Shown: positions 10,445-21,050 of the stretch, one piece after another
Layout: every line of letters begins with the position of its first letter
Position numbering within the stretch: the stretch's first letter is position 1
DNA from: Campanula takesimana
Lineage: Eukaryota; Streptophyta; Magnoliopsida; Asterales; Campanulaceae
Length of the DNA stretch: 64,000 bases
NCBI GenBank assembly: GCA_026119855.1
Contig: JAOWBW010000044.1
Span: forward strand, 868,001-932,000
Reading direction: 5' to 3'
The notes under the pieces: model-generated
Database searches by the model: none
The model's input: the letters and a program-made list of their open reading frames with translations, nothing else
What the model was told of the DNA's origin: nothing
Program-made: the position numbers and the translations under genes

Positions 10445-13400
10445 ATGACTAATAACACTCAATCAATGTCGTTGCGATCGATCCATGAGAAGGATAAGCT
10501 CGAAGAGAATGGTACCAACTTTATGGATTGGATCCGTAGCATAAGAATTGTTCTTAGGCAAGAAGATAAGTTGTACATTCTCGATGGGCCTCTCCCTGCT
10601 GAACCACCGCCTACTGCCCCTAGGGTAGAAAGAGACAATTACAAGAAACATCGTAATGATTCTAGAGATGTAAGTTGTCTCATGCTTGCTGCTATGTGTT
10701 CAAAACTCCAACAAAGTTTGGAACATTTGGAAGCCTATGAGATAGGCGTGGAGTTGAGAACCATGTTTCAAGAGCAAGCTAGGCAAGAGAGGTACAAGAC
10801 CATTGTTGCATTCACTACTTGTAAAATGAATGAAGGGCAACAAGTGAGTCCTCACTTTCTTAAAATGAAAGGTTATGTAGAGCACCTTGAGAAACTTGGC
10901 TATCCAATCCCATTGGAGCTAGCCACGGATCTCATTCTTAATTCATTGCCTAAAAGTCATAATCAGTTTGTGATGAATTATAACATGCATGGAATGGATA
11001 AGAATCTCTCTGAGTTGCATGGGATGCTCAAGACTGCAGAGATGAAAATTGTGGAGAAAGGTTCTCCCGTGCTCTTGGTTCATGATGGGAAGAAGCCTGG
11101 TGCCAAAGGCAAGGGTAAGACAAAAGTTGTCAAACCCAAGATAAGCAAGGCAAAGGTTGCCAAGGCTTCTGAGGAAAAACCCGATACACAAAAGGATGCA
11201 ATTTGTTTCCATTGTCAAGAAATTGGTCATTGGAAACGTAATTGCAAGGCTTTCTTGGAAGAGCAAAAGAAGAAGAAGAGCAGCAAGGCTGCGTCGACTT
11301 CAGGTATCTATATGATAGATATTCTCCTTTCTACCACTGATTCTTGGGTATTGGATACCGGATGTGGTTCTCACATTTGTCTAAATGTGCAGGGACTAAA
11401 GAATAGGAGACTGCTTAAAGAAGGTGAAGTAGATCTACGCGTGGGGAATGGAGCAAGAGTTGCTGCATTAGCCGTAGGGACTTATGAAGTCACTTTACCT
11501 TCCGGATTAATTCTTGTTTTGAACAATTGTTATTATGTTCCGGATTTAAGCAGAAATATTATTTCAATTTCTTGTTTGGATAATGAAGGTTTTAAGTTTC
11601 TTATTGAGAATAAGAAATTTTCTATTTATTTAAATGATGTGCTTTATGGTATTGCTAATTCATTTAATGGCCTTTATATCTTGGATGTCAAGAATGAAAA
11701 TAATGTCTATCATGTAAATAAGAAATCTAAACCTAATGATGTAAATCATACTTATTTGTGGCATTGCCGTCTTGGTCATATTAATGAGAAGCGTATCTCA
11801 AAACTCCATGGGGACGGACTTTTGGGTTCATGTGACTTAGAGTCATATGATACCTGTGAGTCATGTCTTCTTGGAAAAATGACTAAGACACCTTTTACCA
11901 AGTTGGGTGAAAGGGCAAGCAACTTATTGGGGTTGATACATTCCGATGTATGCGGACCATTAAGTAGCAATGCTAGGGGAGGATTTCAATACTTCATAAC
12001 CTTCACTGATGATTATAGTAGATTTGGGTATGTTTACCTAATGAAACATAAGAGTGAAGCATTTGAGATATTTAGAATATTTCAAAATGAAGTAGAAAAA
12101 CAACTTGGCAAAAGCATTAAAGCACTTCGATCAGATCGTGGTGGTGAATACTTAAGTCAAGAATTTGATGATCATCTAAAGAATTGTGGAATAGTTTCAC
12201 AATTGACTCCACCCGGAACACCACAATGGAATGTTGTGTCCGAGAGGAGGAATCAGACTTTGTTAGACATGGTTCGATCAATGATGAGTCAAGTTGATCT
12301 TCCAATATCTTTTTGGGGTTACGCTCTAGAAACCGCTGCTTTCACACTAAATCGTGTTCCAACTAAATCGGTTCAAAAGACTCCATATGAGATGTGGAGC
12401 GGAAAGAAGCCTTGTCTATCTTTCATGAAGATTTGGGGTTGTGAAGTTTTTGTCAAAAGACTTATCTCAGACAAACTTGCACACAAATCTGATAAATGTA
12501 TTTTCGTGGGATATCCTAAGGAAACTAAAGGATATTACTTTTACAACCGAGAGGACAACAAAGTGTTTGTTGCCCGAACTGGTGTCTTTCTAGAGAAAGA
12601 GTTTCTCTCCAAAGAAATCAGTGGGAGTAAAATAAATCTTGAAGAAATTCGAGACCCAGAAAATAACATTGAACCAATAGTGGAACAAGAACAAGAACCA
12701 CAAGGAGTTGTGGAACCTGTTCAAAATACACAAGCATCTCGCAGATCTAGTAGGTTACGATCCGAGCCCGAGAGATATGGATTTCTCGTAACGGATAGTA
12801 ATGAGGTAGAAATCATTGAGAATGATGAACCGTCAACCTACCAAGAGGCGATGTCTTCTCCTGATTCAGACAAGTGGCTTGGAGCCATGGAATCCGAATT
12901 GCAATCCATGCAAGACAATCAAGTTTGGAATTTGATTGATGCACCCGAAGGTGTAAAAACCATAGGATGCAAATGGGTCTTCAAGAAGAAGACTGACATG
13001 GATGGGAAGGTGCGTACTTACAAAGCTAGGCTTGTAGCGAAGGGTTATAGGCAAGTTCATGGTATTGACTATGATGAGACCTTTTCACCCGTAGCAATGA
13101 TCAAGTCTATAAGAATTTTGCTTGCCATTGCTGCATATCATGACTATGAAATATGGCAGATGGACGTCAAAACCGCTTTCCTAAATGGAAAACTCCAAGA
13201 GGATGTGTATATGACACAACCAGAAGGTTTTGAACAAAATTCTAAGGTATGCAAATTGCAGAGATCCATCTATGGATTGAAGCAAGCTTCTAGGAGTTGG
13301 AATCTCCGTTGTGATGAATCGGTCAAAGAGTTTGGTTTCATCAAGAACGAAGATGAGCCTTGTGTATACAAGAAGATTAGTGGGAGCATAGTGCTATTCC

Positions 13401-14401
13401 TTATTTTATATGTGGATGACATATTGCTCATTGGAAACGACATTCCTACACTTCAGTCTGTGAAGACTTGGTTAGGAAAGTGCTTCGCAATGAAAGATAT
13501 GGGTGAACCCGCATATATTCTTGGCATTAAGATCTATAGAGATAGATCAAGGAGGCTACTTGGTTTAAGCCAAAGTACATACATTGACAAGGTCATTAGA
13601 AGATTCTGTATGGAAAATTCTAAGAGAGGAACCTTGCCCGTGTTACATGGAGTTTCTCTAAGCAAGACTCAATGTCTTAAGACAAAAGATGAGCGTGAGA
13701 AAATGAATGATGTTCCATATGCTTCGGCAATTGGGTCCATCATGTATGCCATGATTTGTACTAGGCCGGATGTATCTTATGCTTTGAGCATGACAAGTAG
13801 ATACCAATCCGACCCTGGCGAAAATCACTGGATAGCCGTAAAAGCGATTCTTAAGTACTTGAGAAGGACTAAAGACTCGTTTTTGGTCTATGGAGGAATG
13901 GAAGATGATCTCATTGTAAATGCTTACACGGATGCAAGCTTCCAAACTGACAAAGACGATAGCCGATCGCAATCGGGTTTTGTGTTTATGTTAAATGGTG
14001 GAGCTGTAAGCTGGAAGAGTTCCAAGCAAAGTACAACCGCTGATTCTACAACAGAAGCTGAGTATATTGCTGCATCGGATGCTGCAAAGGAAGCTGTTTG
14101 GATTAAGAAGTTCATAACTGAACTTGAAGTGGTTCCTAGCATTGCTAATCCAATAGACCTTTATTGCGATAATAATGGTGCTATTGCTCAAGCAAAGGAA
14201 CCAAGAGCACATCAGAAATCCAAACACATACTTAGGCGTTTTCATATCATTCGAGAGATCGTTGATAGGGGAGACGTAAATATATGCAGAGTACCTACTG
14301 ATGACAATGTTGCGGACCCGCTAACAAAGGGACTTCCACAAGCTAAACATGATGGTCATGTTAGGTCCATGGGTATCAGATACATGGGAGATTGGGCCTA
14401 G
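10445..14401 (+). CDS. gag-pol: Cop1 Gag-Pol polyprotein (1318 aa), apparently intact
   Basis: A single open frame. Gag takes about residues 1-250, with basic Lys-rich clusters before a zinc knuckle CFHCQEIGHWKRNC (about 254-267). Protease has WVLDTGCGSHIC with Asp near 304. The pre-integrase HHCC region begins at WHCRLGHINEKRISKL (about 438). Integrase shows Asp in IHSDVCGPL, Asp in SDRGGEY and Glu in SERRNQT. RT starts near 845 (WVFKKKTDMDGKVRTYKARL) with catalytic LYVDDILLIGN near 988. RNase H has DASF, TEAEYIAAS and YCDNNGAIAQ, and ends near DPLTKGLP. The order protease-integrase-RT-RNase H defines Ty1/copia. The first ATG fits Gag homology and follows the leader. The polyprotein makes particles and copies the element. 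No frameshift was seen. I do not assign a lineage beyond Tnt1-type. Confidence 0.95.
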   Translation: MTNNTQSMSLRSIHEKDKLEENGTNFMDWIRSIRIVLRQEDKLYILDGPLPAEPPPTAPRVERDNYKKHRNDSRDVSCLMLAAMCSKLQQSLEHLEAYEIGVELRTMFQEQARQERYKTIVAFTTCKMNEGQQVSPHFLKMKGYVEHLEKLGYPIPLELATDLILNSLPKSHNQFVMNYNMHGMDKNLSELHGMLKTAEMKIVEKGSPVLLVHDGKKPGAKGKGKTKVVKPKISKAKVAKASEEKPDTQKDAICFHCQEIGHWKRNCKAFLEEQKKKKSSKAASTSGIYMIDILLSTTDSWVLDTGCGSHICLNVQGLKNRRLLKEGEVDLRVGNGARVAALAVGTYEVTLPSGLILVLNNCYYVPDLSRNIISISCLDNEGFKFLIENKKFSIYLNDVLYGIANSFNGLYILDVKNENNVYHVNKKSKPNDVNHTYLWHCRLGHINEKRISKLHGDGLLGSCDLESYDTCESCLLGKMTKTPFTKLGERASNLLGLIHSDVCGPLSSNARGGFQYFITFTDDYSRFGYVYLMKHKSEAFEIFRIFQNEVEKQLGKSIKALRSDRGGEYLSQEFDDHLKNCGIVSQLTPPGTPQWNVVSERRNQTLLDMVRSMMSQVDLPISFWGYALETAAFTLNRVPTKSVQKTPYEMWSGKKPCLSFMKIWGCEVFVKRLISDKLAHKSDKCIFVGYPKETKGYYFYNREDNKVFVARTGVFLEKEFLSKEISGSKINLEEIRDPENNIEPIVEQEQEPQGVVEPVQNTQASRRSSRLRSEPERYGFLVTDSNEVEIIENDEPSTYQEAMSSPDSDKWLGAMESELQSMQDNQVWNLIDAPEGVKTIGCKWVFKKKTDMDGKVRTYKARLVAKGYRQVHGIDYDETFSPVAMIKSIRILLAIAAYHDYEIWQMDVKTAFLNGKLQEDVYMTQPEGFEQNSKVCKLQRSIYGLKQASRSWNLRCDESVKEFGFIKNEDEPCVYKKISGSIVLFLILYVDDILLIGNDIPTLQSVKTWLGKCFAMKDMGEPAYILGIKIYRDRSRRLLGLSQSTYIDKVIRRFCMENSKRGTLPVLHGVSLSKTQCLKTKDEREKMNDVPYASAIGSIMYAMICTRPDVSYALSMTSRYQSDPGENHWIAVKAILKYLRRTKDSFLVYGGMEDDLIVNAYTDASFQTDKDDSRSQSGFVFMLNGGAVSWKSSKQSTTADSTTEAEYIAASDAAKEAVWIKKFITELEVVPSIANPIDLYCDNNGAIAQAKEPRAHQKSKHILRRFHIIREIVDRGDVNICRVPTDDNVADPLTKGLPQAKHDGHVRSMGIRYMGDWA

Positions 14402-14415
14402 GGCAAGTGGGAGAT
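14401..14415 (+). other. Cop1 polypurine tract
   Basis: gggcaagtgggagat directly before the 3' LTR, a purine-rich plus-strand primer site overlapping the end of the gag-pol stop. Confidence 0.85.
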
Positions 14416-15906
14416 TGTTGGTAGTGGTTCCCTAGGCACGTTTAATAAACGTTGTAATTGTTATCATTTATTTCATATCAATAAAGAGATGTTTTGATTA
14501 TTATTGTTGTTCATGTTTACTTATAATAATCCCCGTCCCTAGTACTTGTTAAGCACTAGTATAAAGGCTAAATGGTCATGGGATGATCATGTTAGATTTA
14601 TGGGTACCTGTTTGGAACAAGGTACTGGACATGACCCGCTCTATGAGATTTATGTCATGGTCTATGTCATACATATATCTCATATTAGTTGTGGCATTTG
14701 AATCCTTAGACATGAAGTTATTATAGTCTTCCACTTGATGAACATTATGTTTGACATATTCAAACGCTACCTTTAACCGGGAAGTTATAAAGGGTATGAT
14801 TGGCATAATCGGATTCACGTAGGGAAGAATAATAAGCTAAATGAATTTTTCCTCCTCGGAGAGATGTCAAGCTTGGGCCACTCGTAGGAATGATGTTGAT
14901 GAAATGTTCGGCCGGACTCAAATGGATTGATTGGATCAATAGCATTTGAATTATCAACATATTCGGAATCGAGAAAGTATTGAACAAAACAAGTTGACTG
15001 TTTGACCATGACTTGTGTTCAATGACATCGTGGACAAAGGGATTGTGACATATTCTAAAGGAATGCGAACTTGTATCTAGTTATACTATTTGGGTAGGTA
15101 TGACGGTTTGCTAGAACCTAATCATATCTTATGGGATCATGTTTGAGTCCATTGCCAACTTAGTATAATCCTAGAGGGTCACACACAATAGAACGAATCT
15201 TTAAAAGGGACTATATTGGAATTTTGGAAATTCTGGACTTTCTGGGAAGTGGGCGACCGCACATAATGGACTGGGCGGCCGCACAATTATCTCAGAAATG
15301 TACCAGTTTTGTTTCAGATAGTTGTGCGACCGCACAGGTTATTTTGGGCGGCCGCACAGTGCTGTCGGGTGGCAGATTCCTAATTTGATTAGGAAACGAA
15401 TTTTGGACGGATTTTGACACAAGTTTCCTATTTGGAATAGGTCATGCTTGTGTATAAAAGACCAAATTCAGCCAGCACTCAAGGCCAATGTTTTTGTGAG
15501 TCTCAAAGAGTTTGAGAGAGGGTTTATTTTGTTCCAAGACATTCTTGGTTGAAGAACAAAATAAAACACAAAATAAATTCCATATAGTTCTTTTGATTGT
15601 GAAAAAGTGTTTCACAATTTGGTCTAGCAACCAAGATCAAAGAAGCTACTTTGATATTCGTTCGAAGTGTGGATACCGCTAGAGGGTGAAAATCATCATC
15701 TTCAAAGTTCGTGTTCAAGCTTTGTGATCGTGATAAAGTCTTCAAACCTCCACCAAAGACCAAGAGAATTTGATAGCCATCGAGGGTTAGTTTATTCCTT
15801 TATTCTTATGTCGTATTTGATTTAATCGTATGAACGGATCCATGGCTTTGGGTTTCAAAATTTTAAATGCTAAATTCCGCTGCGCATGTTTGATCGAAAC
15901 CCAACA
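14416..15906 (+). repeat. Cop1 3' LTR
   Basis: Near-identical to 7404-8895, with the same GC cassette (15249-15361) and TATA box (about 15453). It is followed by GTGAA. Confidence 0.95.
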
Positions 15907-15911
15907 GTGAA

Positions 15912-16823
15912 GGCTGTCTTATGTTGATCTTCCTCGGCCATGAGAATCTGATTGTACCCAGCGAACCCATCCACGAATGAGCGAACCTCGTAGGCAGCAG
16001 TGGAGTCGACTAGCATATTGATATTAGGGAGTGGAAAATCATCCTTTGGGGAAGCTTTGTTTAAATCCCGGAAGTCTACACAAACTCGAACCTTGCCGTT
16101 CGCCTTCCTGACTGTCACAATGTTGGCTAACCATGTCGGATACTCGATGACCTTGATGAAACCCACACTGAGGAGCTTCTCAATCTCTTCTTTGACCTGC
16201 AGAGACCATTCTGGCTTGATCTTTCTGAGCTTCTGCTTTACTGGCTTGGCATCTTCTCTGATCGGAATCCTGTGCTCCGCTACCTTTCTGTCCAAACCCG
16301 GCATGTCTTTGTATGACCATGCGAACACATCCACGAACTCCCGTAGTAATGCAGTCAACCTGTCTCTGTCGTCCCCTTTGAATAAGCTTCCAATCTTAGT
16401 TTCTTTTGGCTCTTCTTCGGTACCCAGATTAACAACATGCAATTCTTCGTCAGCCTTTGGACCATTCTCACCACGACTACGGACTTGTTGAGCAAGTTCA
16501 CTTAAGTATGTTGTGTTTTCGTGGTCTATTTCATCATAATTTGAATCGTTATTAACTTGTTCGTTAAGTTCATTATTAGTTAATTCATCATTTATGATGT
16601 TTACAATCTCAGGGTACTCAGAAATATCAAATTTTTCATTAGCAAAGAAAGGAAACACACGCTCGTCTATGGCCTCCAAATCCTCTTGGGTGAGGGTATT
16701 AGAGACACTCTCGGACTCGAAAGTAAGTGTGAGCTGCTCTTCTTTTTTGCTGTGCGGGGTATGCAACCTATTTCTTGGACTAAGAATTCTTCGGATACCA
16801 CGGGCCCTTTTGTTGAATACCAA
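15912..16823 (-). pseudogene. pol: Tat-A RT, N-terminal part
   Basis: Carries an acidic linker (DLEAIDERVFPFF), then HVVNLGTEEEPKETKIG, the RT entry PTWLANIVTVRKANGK, CVDFRDLNKASPKDDFPLP and VDGFAGYNQILMAEEDQHKTAF. It runs into Cop1 at 15911 and continues at 7403. Upstream of it the frame shifts relative to the protease region near 16700-16740. Confidence 0.9.
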
Positions 16824-18097
16824 TTGTTGATCGGCCTGGAGCTTGGCGGGATCTCACTGAGAGTCTCGTTTATGATGATGGTGTCATGGATGGCATTAAC
16901 TTGGCATTCATTCATCATGGCAAGCTCTTCGAACATGGAAGCTAAATCTGTCAGTTCTTCCCCCACGGTGATTTCTGTCTCGGACTCTATGGTTATCTTC
17001 CTTCCCCACCATTCACGGGGCGACATGGGAGTTGGTTCCCTTTCGGATATCTGGATCTCACAATCGGAGAAGATTTCGAGGCCGGGCTTTTTTACACCTT
17101 TATTGTTAACCCACGGCTCGGGAAAGATCATGTATGGAACGTCTTCCCCTTGGCGGACAAAATAACCATTCAACGTCTTGCGGTAAGGCCTTAGATTAGG
17201 GACTTCATAACGACGGCCTTCTTTACGAGCTCGGGCCTTTTCGTTCTTGATCGCTTGCTCTTGTTTCAAGTCTTCTTTGGAAGGCTCATACCCCAAACCG
17301 AAGGTGTTCTTGACAAATGGGACTTGCACGGGATGTAGGATTCCTTGTTGATATCTCCCTAAGCCTAGGCCAGGGAAGTAGTCCATATTCCTCATCATGC
17401 GGAGGACTTTGTGATTGCTGGGGGTCCATGATCCGTTTCCCCCTTCTTTGTCAATGGCGTTGATTGAGACGCCGGGGAGAGTGGAGTCTGGTAGACCATG
17501 CTGAACTTGGTGGACGGGCTCACCTTTTCTGTGGATAGTGACGTTTTCAGCCATTACGGTCACTATTTCATCACCATTTCGGATCTTGACACATTGGTGG
17601 AGAGTTGACGGTACGGCATTAGCAATGTAAATCCATGGTCGACCCAAAAGTAAGTTGAACGAGGCCGGGATATACAGCACTTGGAATGGAACGGACATGA
17701 CCATGCTCCCAAACTCAATGTCTATTTCGATCATACCCATGACTGTACGGGCGGTGCTGTCATAACCTCAGATTACTTGAGTAGAAGGCTTCAAATCGGA
17801 ATCCTTAAGCCCCAGTATGCCCATGATTCTACCAGGCATGAGATTGAGTGCGGAACCACCGTCCACTAAGACTCTTGAGATGGGCCTCCCCCTTGCTCGT
17901 ACCTTGAGGTAAATAGCTTCGTTGTGGTCGGAACCAAATGGTGGAAGGTCCATATCGGCAAAGGTGATGACGTTGCCAAAATGAATGTGACCGATCATTG
18001 CCGTGAGGTCCTCGGGAGTAGTATCGGGAGAAACTGATGTATCATCGAGATTGCGGATGACAAGATCTCGGTGTTTCTTTGAGGATGCAATGAGGTC
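16700..18097 (-). pseudogene. Tat-A protease and G-patch-like linker
   Basis: Aspartic protease motif SRVLVDGGSALNLMPGR, close to 17850, followed by LLLGRPWI, as in gypsy protease tails. Downstream, RMMRNMDYFPGLGLGRYQQG resembles a G-patch (Gly-rich RNA-binding) module, known after the protease in some retroelements. It then passes to REWWGRKITIESE and a linker. Stops occur at about 18098 (TAG, where Tat-B has Trp) and near 17768, and the frame shifts into RT near 16700. Tat-B has the same order at 31465-32520. Confidence 0.8.
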
Positions 18098-19901
18098 CTA
18101 AATAGAGATGTTGGCTTGAGTTTTCTTGAGTTGGACAAGTAGAGGATCTTCGGGAGTGTTGTGAGCTTGCGGCCTTTGAGAAGAGGAGCTCGGTGCGGAA
18201 GTGGAAGGGTTGCTTGCTATGACTCGACCGGATCGAGTTAGCATGTTGACGTTCCCATCTTGCTTCTTTTTCCTATTCTCTAGTACTTCCCTCATTACCT
18301 CATCGTAAGTCACTACATAACAAGAATTGTCAAGTTTATTCATAACATTGGGGCCCCCATTCACAATTGGGATTGAATGGGTGGTCCCCTCGAGTTCTCC
18401 TATCTCTATTACATTGACATGCTCGTCATTAGTCACTACAAATTCTTTCTTATCTATGAGATCTTGAATGACATTGCGGAGAACCAAGCAATCCTCGGTG
18501 GTGTGGCCACTATGTTGGTGGTAGCCACAATATTTGTGGTGAGCATGATTGGGGTGGATCGTCTTGGGTTGGTACCCTTGCACGGGTGTGACTTGACCCT
18601 TTGCCTTGAGGACCTCGAACACTTCGGTTTGAGTCATGGCTTGGAGAGGCGTGTAGACACGGTCACTTCGGGACTTCTTCCCTTGAGGTGGAGGAACCTT
18701 TTTGTAATTCCCCTTGTCAATAGTGACGTCGTTGACCGAGGCCTCTTTTGTGGAGTTGGAAGCGGCCTTGTAGCGGTAAGTAGGAGTGGCCTTCTTAATC
18801 TCCTTGAGCAAGTCATCCATGAGTACCACCGCCTCGTACATTTGGGAGAAGTCGGAGTAGCAAGCCCCACTTAGGTGAGTGCGGAGATCAATCTTGAGAC
18901 ACTTGATAAATATGTCCATTTGCTCTTTTGTGTTCGGCCTCTCAACAATTTCAGAGAGTTTATCATTCCATCTCCTTGTGAAGTCGATGAAGGACTCATT
19001 GTCTCGTTGAGTAGTGTTCTCTAGCTCTTTCCTTGTGGGCCGGTGAGTGGTGTTGCCTTGGTATTGGTTCTTGAAGGCAAGCATGGCGGAGTCCCAATCA
19101 AGACGGACAGTGAGCGGGAGAGTAGCATACCAATCTTTTGCCGCCCCCTCGAGAGTGAGAGGAAAGCATTGAGCCATCACCTTGGGGGAGACCTTCTTCG
19201 GAACCATTGCCCAAATATAAGTCTCAATGTGAGCCATGGGACAAGAGTTGCCCTTGAATTTGCTTATGTCGAGCATCTTGAACTTATCGGAAGAGCGGCC
19301 ATAGTACTCATGAGGATGGATGATTGATAAAGGCTTGTGTCGGAGCCTTTCCCATGTTGAGCCCGTTGAATTTTTGGTCGATGTAGGCCATGATAGAATC
19401 CACCATTTTGGGCTCATTGTTCTCGGAACTCGGCTCCCCCATTTTCTTGGTGCGGGTGTTGACATAAGCACTTTTGAACAAACCCTCGGTCCATTCGGAT
19501 TCATCATCATTGTTCTTGTTCTTTCCCTTGGCAAGGTTAGTGAGCTTTTCTTTCATTAGCTCCATCTCGGCCTCGTGGGCCTCCCTTTGGCTGTCGAGGT
19601 GGGATTGCCAAATGTCGTCTTTGATTTGTGCCTCCTTGTTAAGGGTGGAGACTTGCTCTTGGAGGAGTTGGACCATGGTTGAGAGCTGTTCGAGAGACAT
19701 GGTGTTGCTGCTGCCGGTCATGGTTGATGTTGGAGCTGTTGGAGTGATATCTTCACGGACTAACCGATTTGCTGAATCCCGGTAGACTCTGTAAGTACCA
19801 ATTGAACCTATATTGCAGAAGAGGCCCTTGTCAGTCTTGAGTAAAACTTGCGGTCCATGAAGAGGCTTAGAACACACAGTTGGGCACACGACTCGAACCA
19901 C
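18098..19901 (-). pseudogene. gag: Tat-A gag
   Basis: The upstream part (LLKTDKGLFCNIGSIG, then a coiled-coil-like stretch LEQLSTMVQLLQEQVSTL) is in one frame. Near 19310-19330 the frame shifts to the capsid part: CPMAHIETYIWAM, GAAKDWYATLP, RRWNDKLSEIVERPNTKEQMD, then CGYHQHSGHTTEDC, the zinc-like segment typical of Tat Gag, and LTRSGRVIA near the end. Tat-B shows no frameshift at that spot. Gag would form the particle. The start is uncertain: homology with Tat-B extends to the first Met near 19901, but SSNTMSLEQL near 19720 could also be the start. Confidence 0.85.
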
Positions 19902-20098
19902 ATAAGAAAAGACTCTTTTTTTTTTTTTTATAAGTCGGAGGGAATGAATCCCTTTTTGGGGTTTCTAAGAAAATAATGGAATCGTCACACTAGTATATAG
20001 ACCATCTCGCGGTCCCATATACTCATCGGATTCCATCGCGCTTGTGAATCCTACATGTATCGGGATTAAACTAAATTAATGTAGTAAAGCATACATGC

Positions 20099-20160
20099 GG
20101 GGACGGATTTTTATTTTCGTCCAAAATAACCACTTTTGGGGACGGATTTTTATTGCGTCC
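20099..20160 (-). repeat. Two tandem GGACG...CGTCC stem-loops in Tat-A leader
   Basis: ggggacggatttttatttt then cgtcc at 20099-20122, and ggggacgg...gcgtcc at 20138-20160. Each can form a 5-bp stem with an A/T loop of 11-12 nt. Tat-B has both at 34771-34794 and 34808-34830, the first with one stem base changed. Confidence 0.5.
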
Positions 20161-20690
20161 GTTTCAACAAGTTGGCATGTATGATTTGAAGACATTACTT
20201 TAGGGAAATCTCGGTACATGGAAACCGACTTGAGTCACGGAGTGTTAGACCCTAACTAGAATTGTGTGGTTTGTGCTCGGCTTGAATATGAGGCTCAAAG
20301 GTCACCCCCGGCATGTAGTCTTGAACTACGCCACGGGCTGAGGTTTACCGCTTCGAAAGAGCCAAGGTCTGGTGGAGCTTGAAACTTTCTAGGACGGGCC
20401 TCGACGGGTTTGGGGTTGGACTTGTGCGACTCGATAGTGAGCAGTTTATAAGAGTAATGTGCATGTAGTGCGAGGTCTATCAGGTGACAATTTTTTTTTT
20501 TTTTTTGTAAAGAAAAGATAAGAACACATAAACACATAAATTACAACTCCCGAATCACCCGTGTGACCGGTAAATAAAAACATAAAATTAAACAGTCCAA
20601 GGGTTCAATTCTGTTTTGATGCAGGCAACTGTGCCCACACCCCACTGTTCTGTTCAGTCACTGAAACCTGTTCTTGCCCTGGAAATTGGC

Positions 20691-20768
20691 CCAGAAGCGC
20701 GCGCCTCTAGCTAGTGTTGTGGGGAGCGCGCGCCTGGCGCATAGTATCTGGGAGGCGCCCGCTTCTGG
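20691..20768. promoter_or_regulatory. GC cassette, triplet 1 in Tat-A leader
   Basis: Motifs at about 20691 (ccagaagcgcgcgcctctag), 20722 (gggagcgcgcgcctggcgc) and 20750 (gggaggcgcccgcttctgg), spaced 28-31 bp. The first is nearly the reverse complement of the third, so the outer motifs can pair. Confidence 0.6.
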
Positions 20769-20890
20769 GCTCACCTGTCAGACTATCAGAAACTTATGGA
20801 CTCAGGGGATTGCCCTGGTCCTGATTGTGTGATGGAACCCCTGCAATGTTTGTTAGCATGAAATAATAGGAAGAATAGGAAGAACATATG

Positions 20891-20965
20891 GAAGGCGGGC
20901 GATTCTGGAATTTGACTCGGGACGCGCGCGCTTTGGACCATGAAGGTCCGAGGCACGCGCTTCCC
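20891..20965. promoter_or_regulatory. GC cassette, triplet 2 in Tat-A leader
   Basis: Motifs at about 20891 (gaaggcgggcgattctgg), 20919 (gggacgcgcgcgctttgg) and 20950 (gaggcacgcgcttccc), spaced 28-31 bp, beginning about 65 nt from the primer site in element sense. Confidence 0.6.
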
Positions 20966-21031
20966 ATGTCTATTTCCAGAATGTCCAGAAAAGTGAATTA
21001 TGAACAGAAACACAAGTTTAACCCTCAAGTT

Positions 21032-21049
21032 TCCCCAGCGGAGTCGCCA
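21032..21049 (-). other. Tat-A primer binding site (tRNA-Arg)
   Basis: Minus-strand TGGCGACTCCGCTGGGGA, one base from the LTR. It complements the CCA end and acceptor/T arm of a plant tRNA-Arg whose 3' end reads CCCCAGCGGAGTCG. tRNA-Arg priming is typical of Ogre/Tat elements. Confidence 0.85.
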
Positions 21050-21050
21050 C

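Larger units (their letters stand above)
7404..15906 (+). mobile_element. Cop1: complete Ty1/copia LTR retrotransposon
   Basis: 8503 bp with LTRs of 1492 and 1491 bp, a tRNA-iMet primer site, a 1.5-kb leader, one open gag-pol, a purine tract and a 5-bp target duplication. The LTRs differ by about five substitutions and one indel by eye (for example near 7417, 7491, 7828, 8215 and 8459), so the insertion is recent. All catalytic motifs are present. It could be autonomous. The inserted region is the only undamaged coding capacity in the window. Confidence 0.95.
19902..21031 (-). other. Tat-A leader between primer site and gag
   Basis: No gene. It holds two GC cassettes (20691-20768 and 20891-20965) and a pair of small hairpins (20099-20160). 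The block at 19905-20400 is well conserved in Tat-B (34561-35080). A poly-T/A run lies near 20492. Confidence 0.75.
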
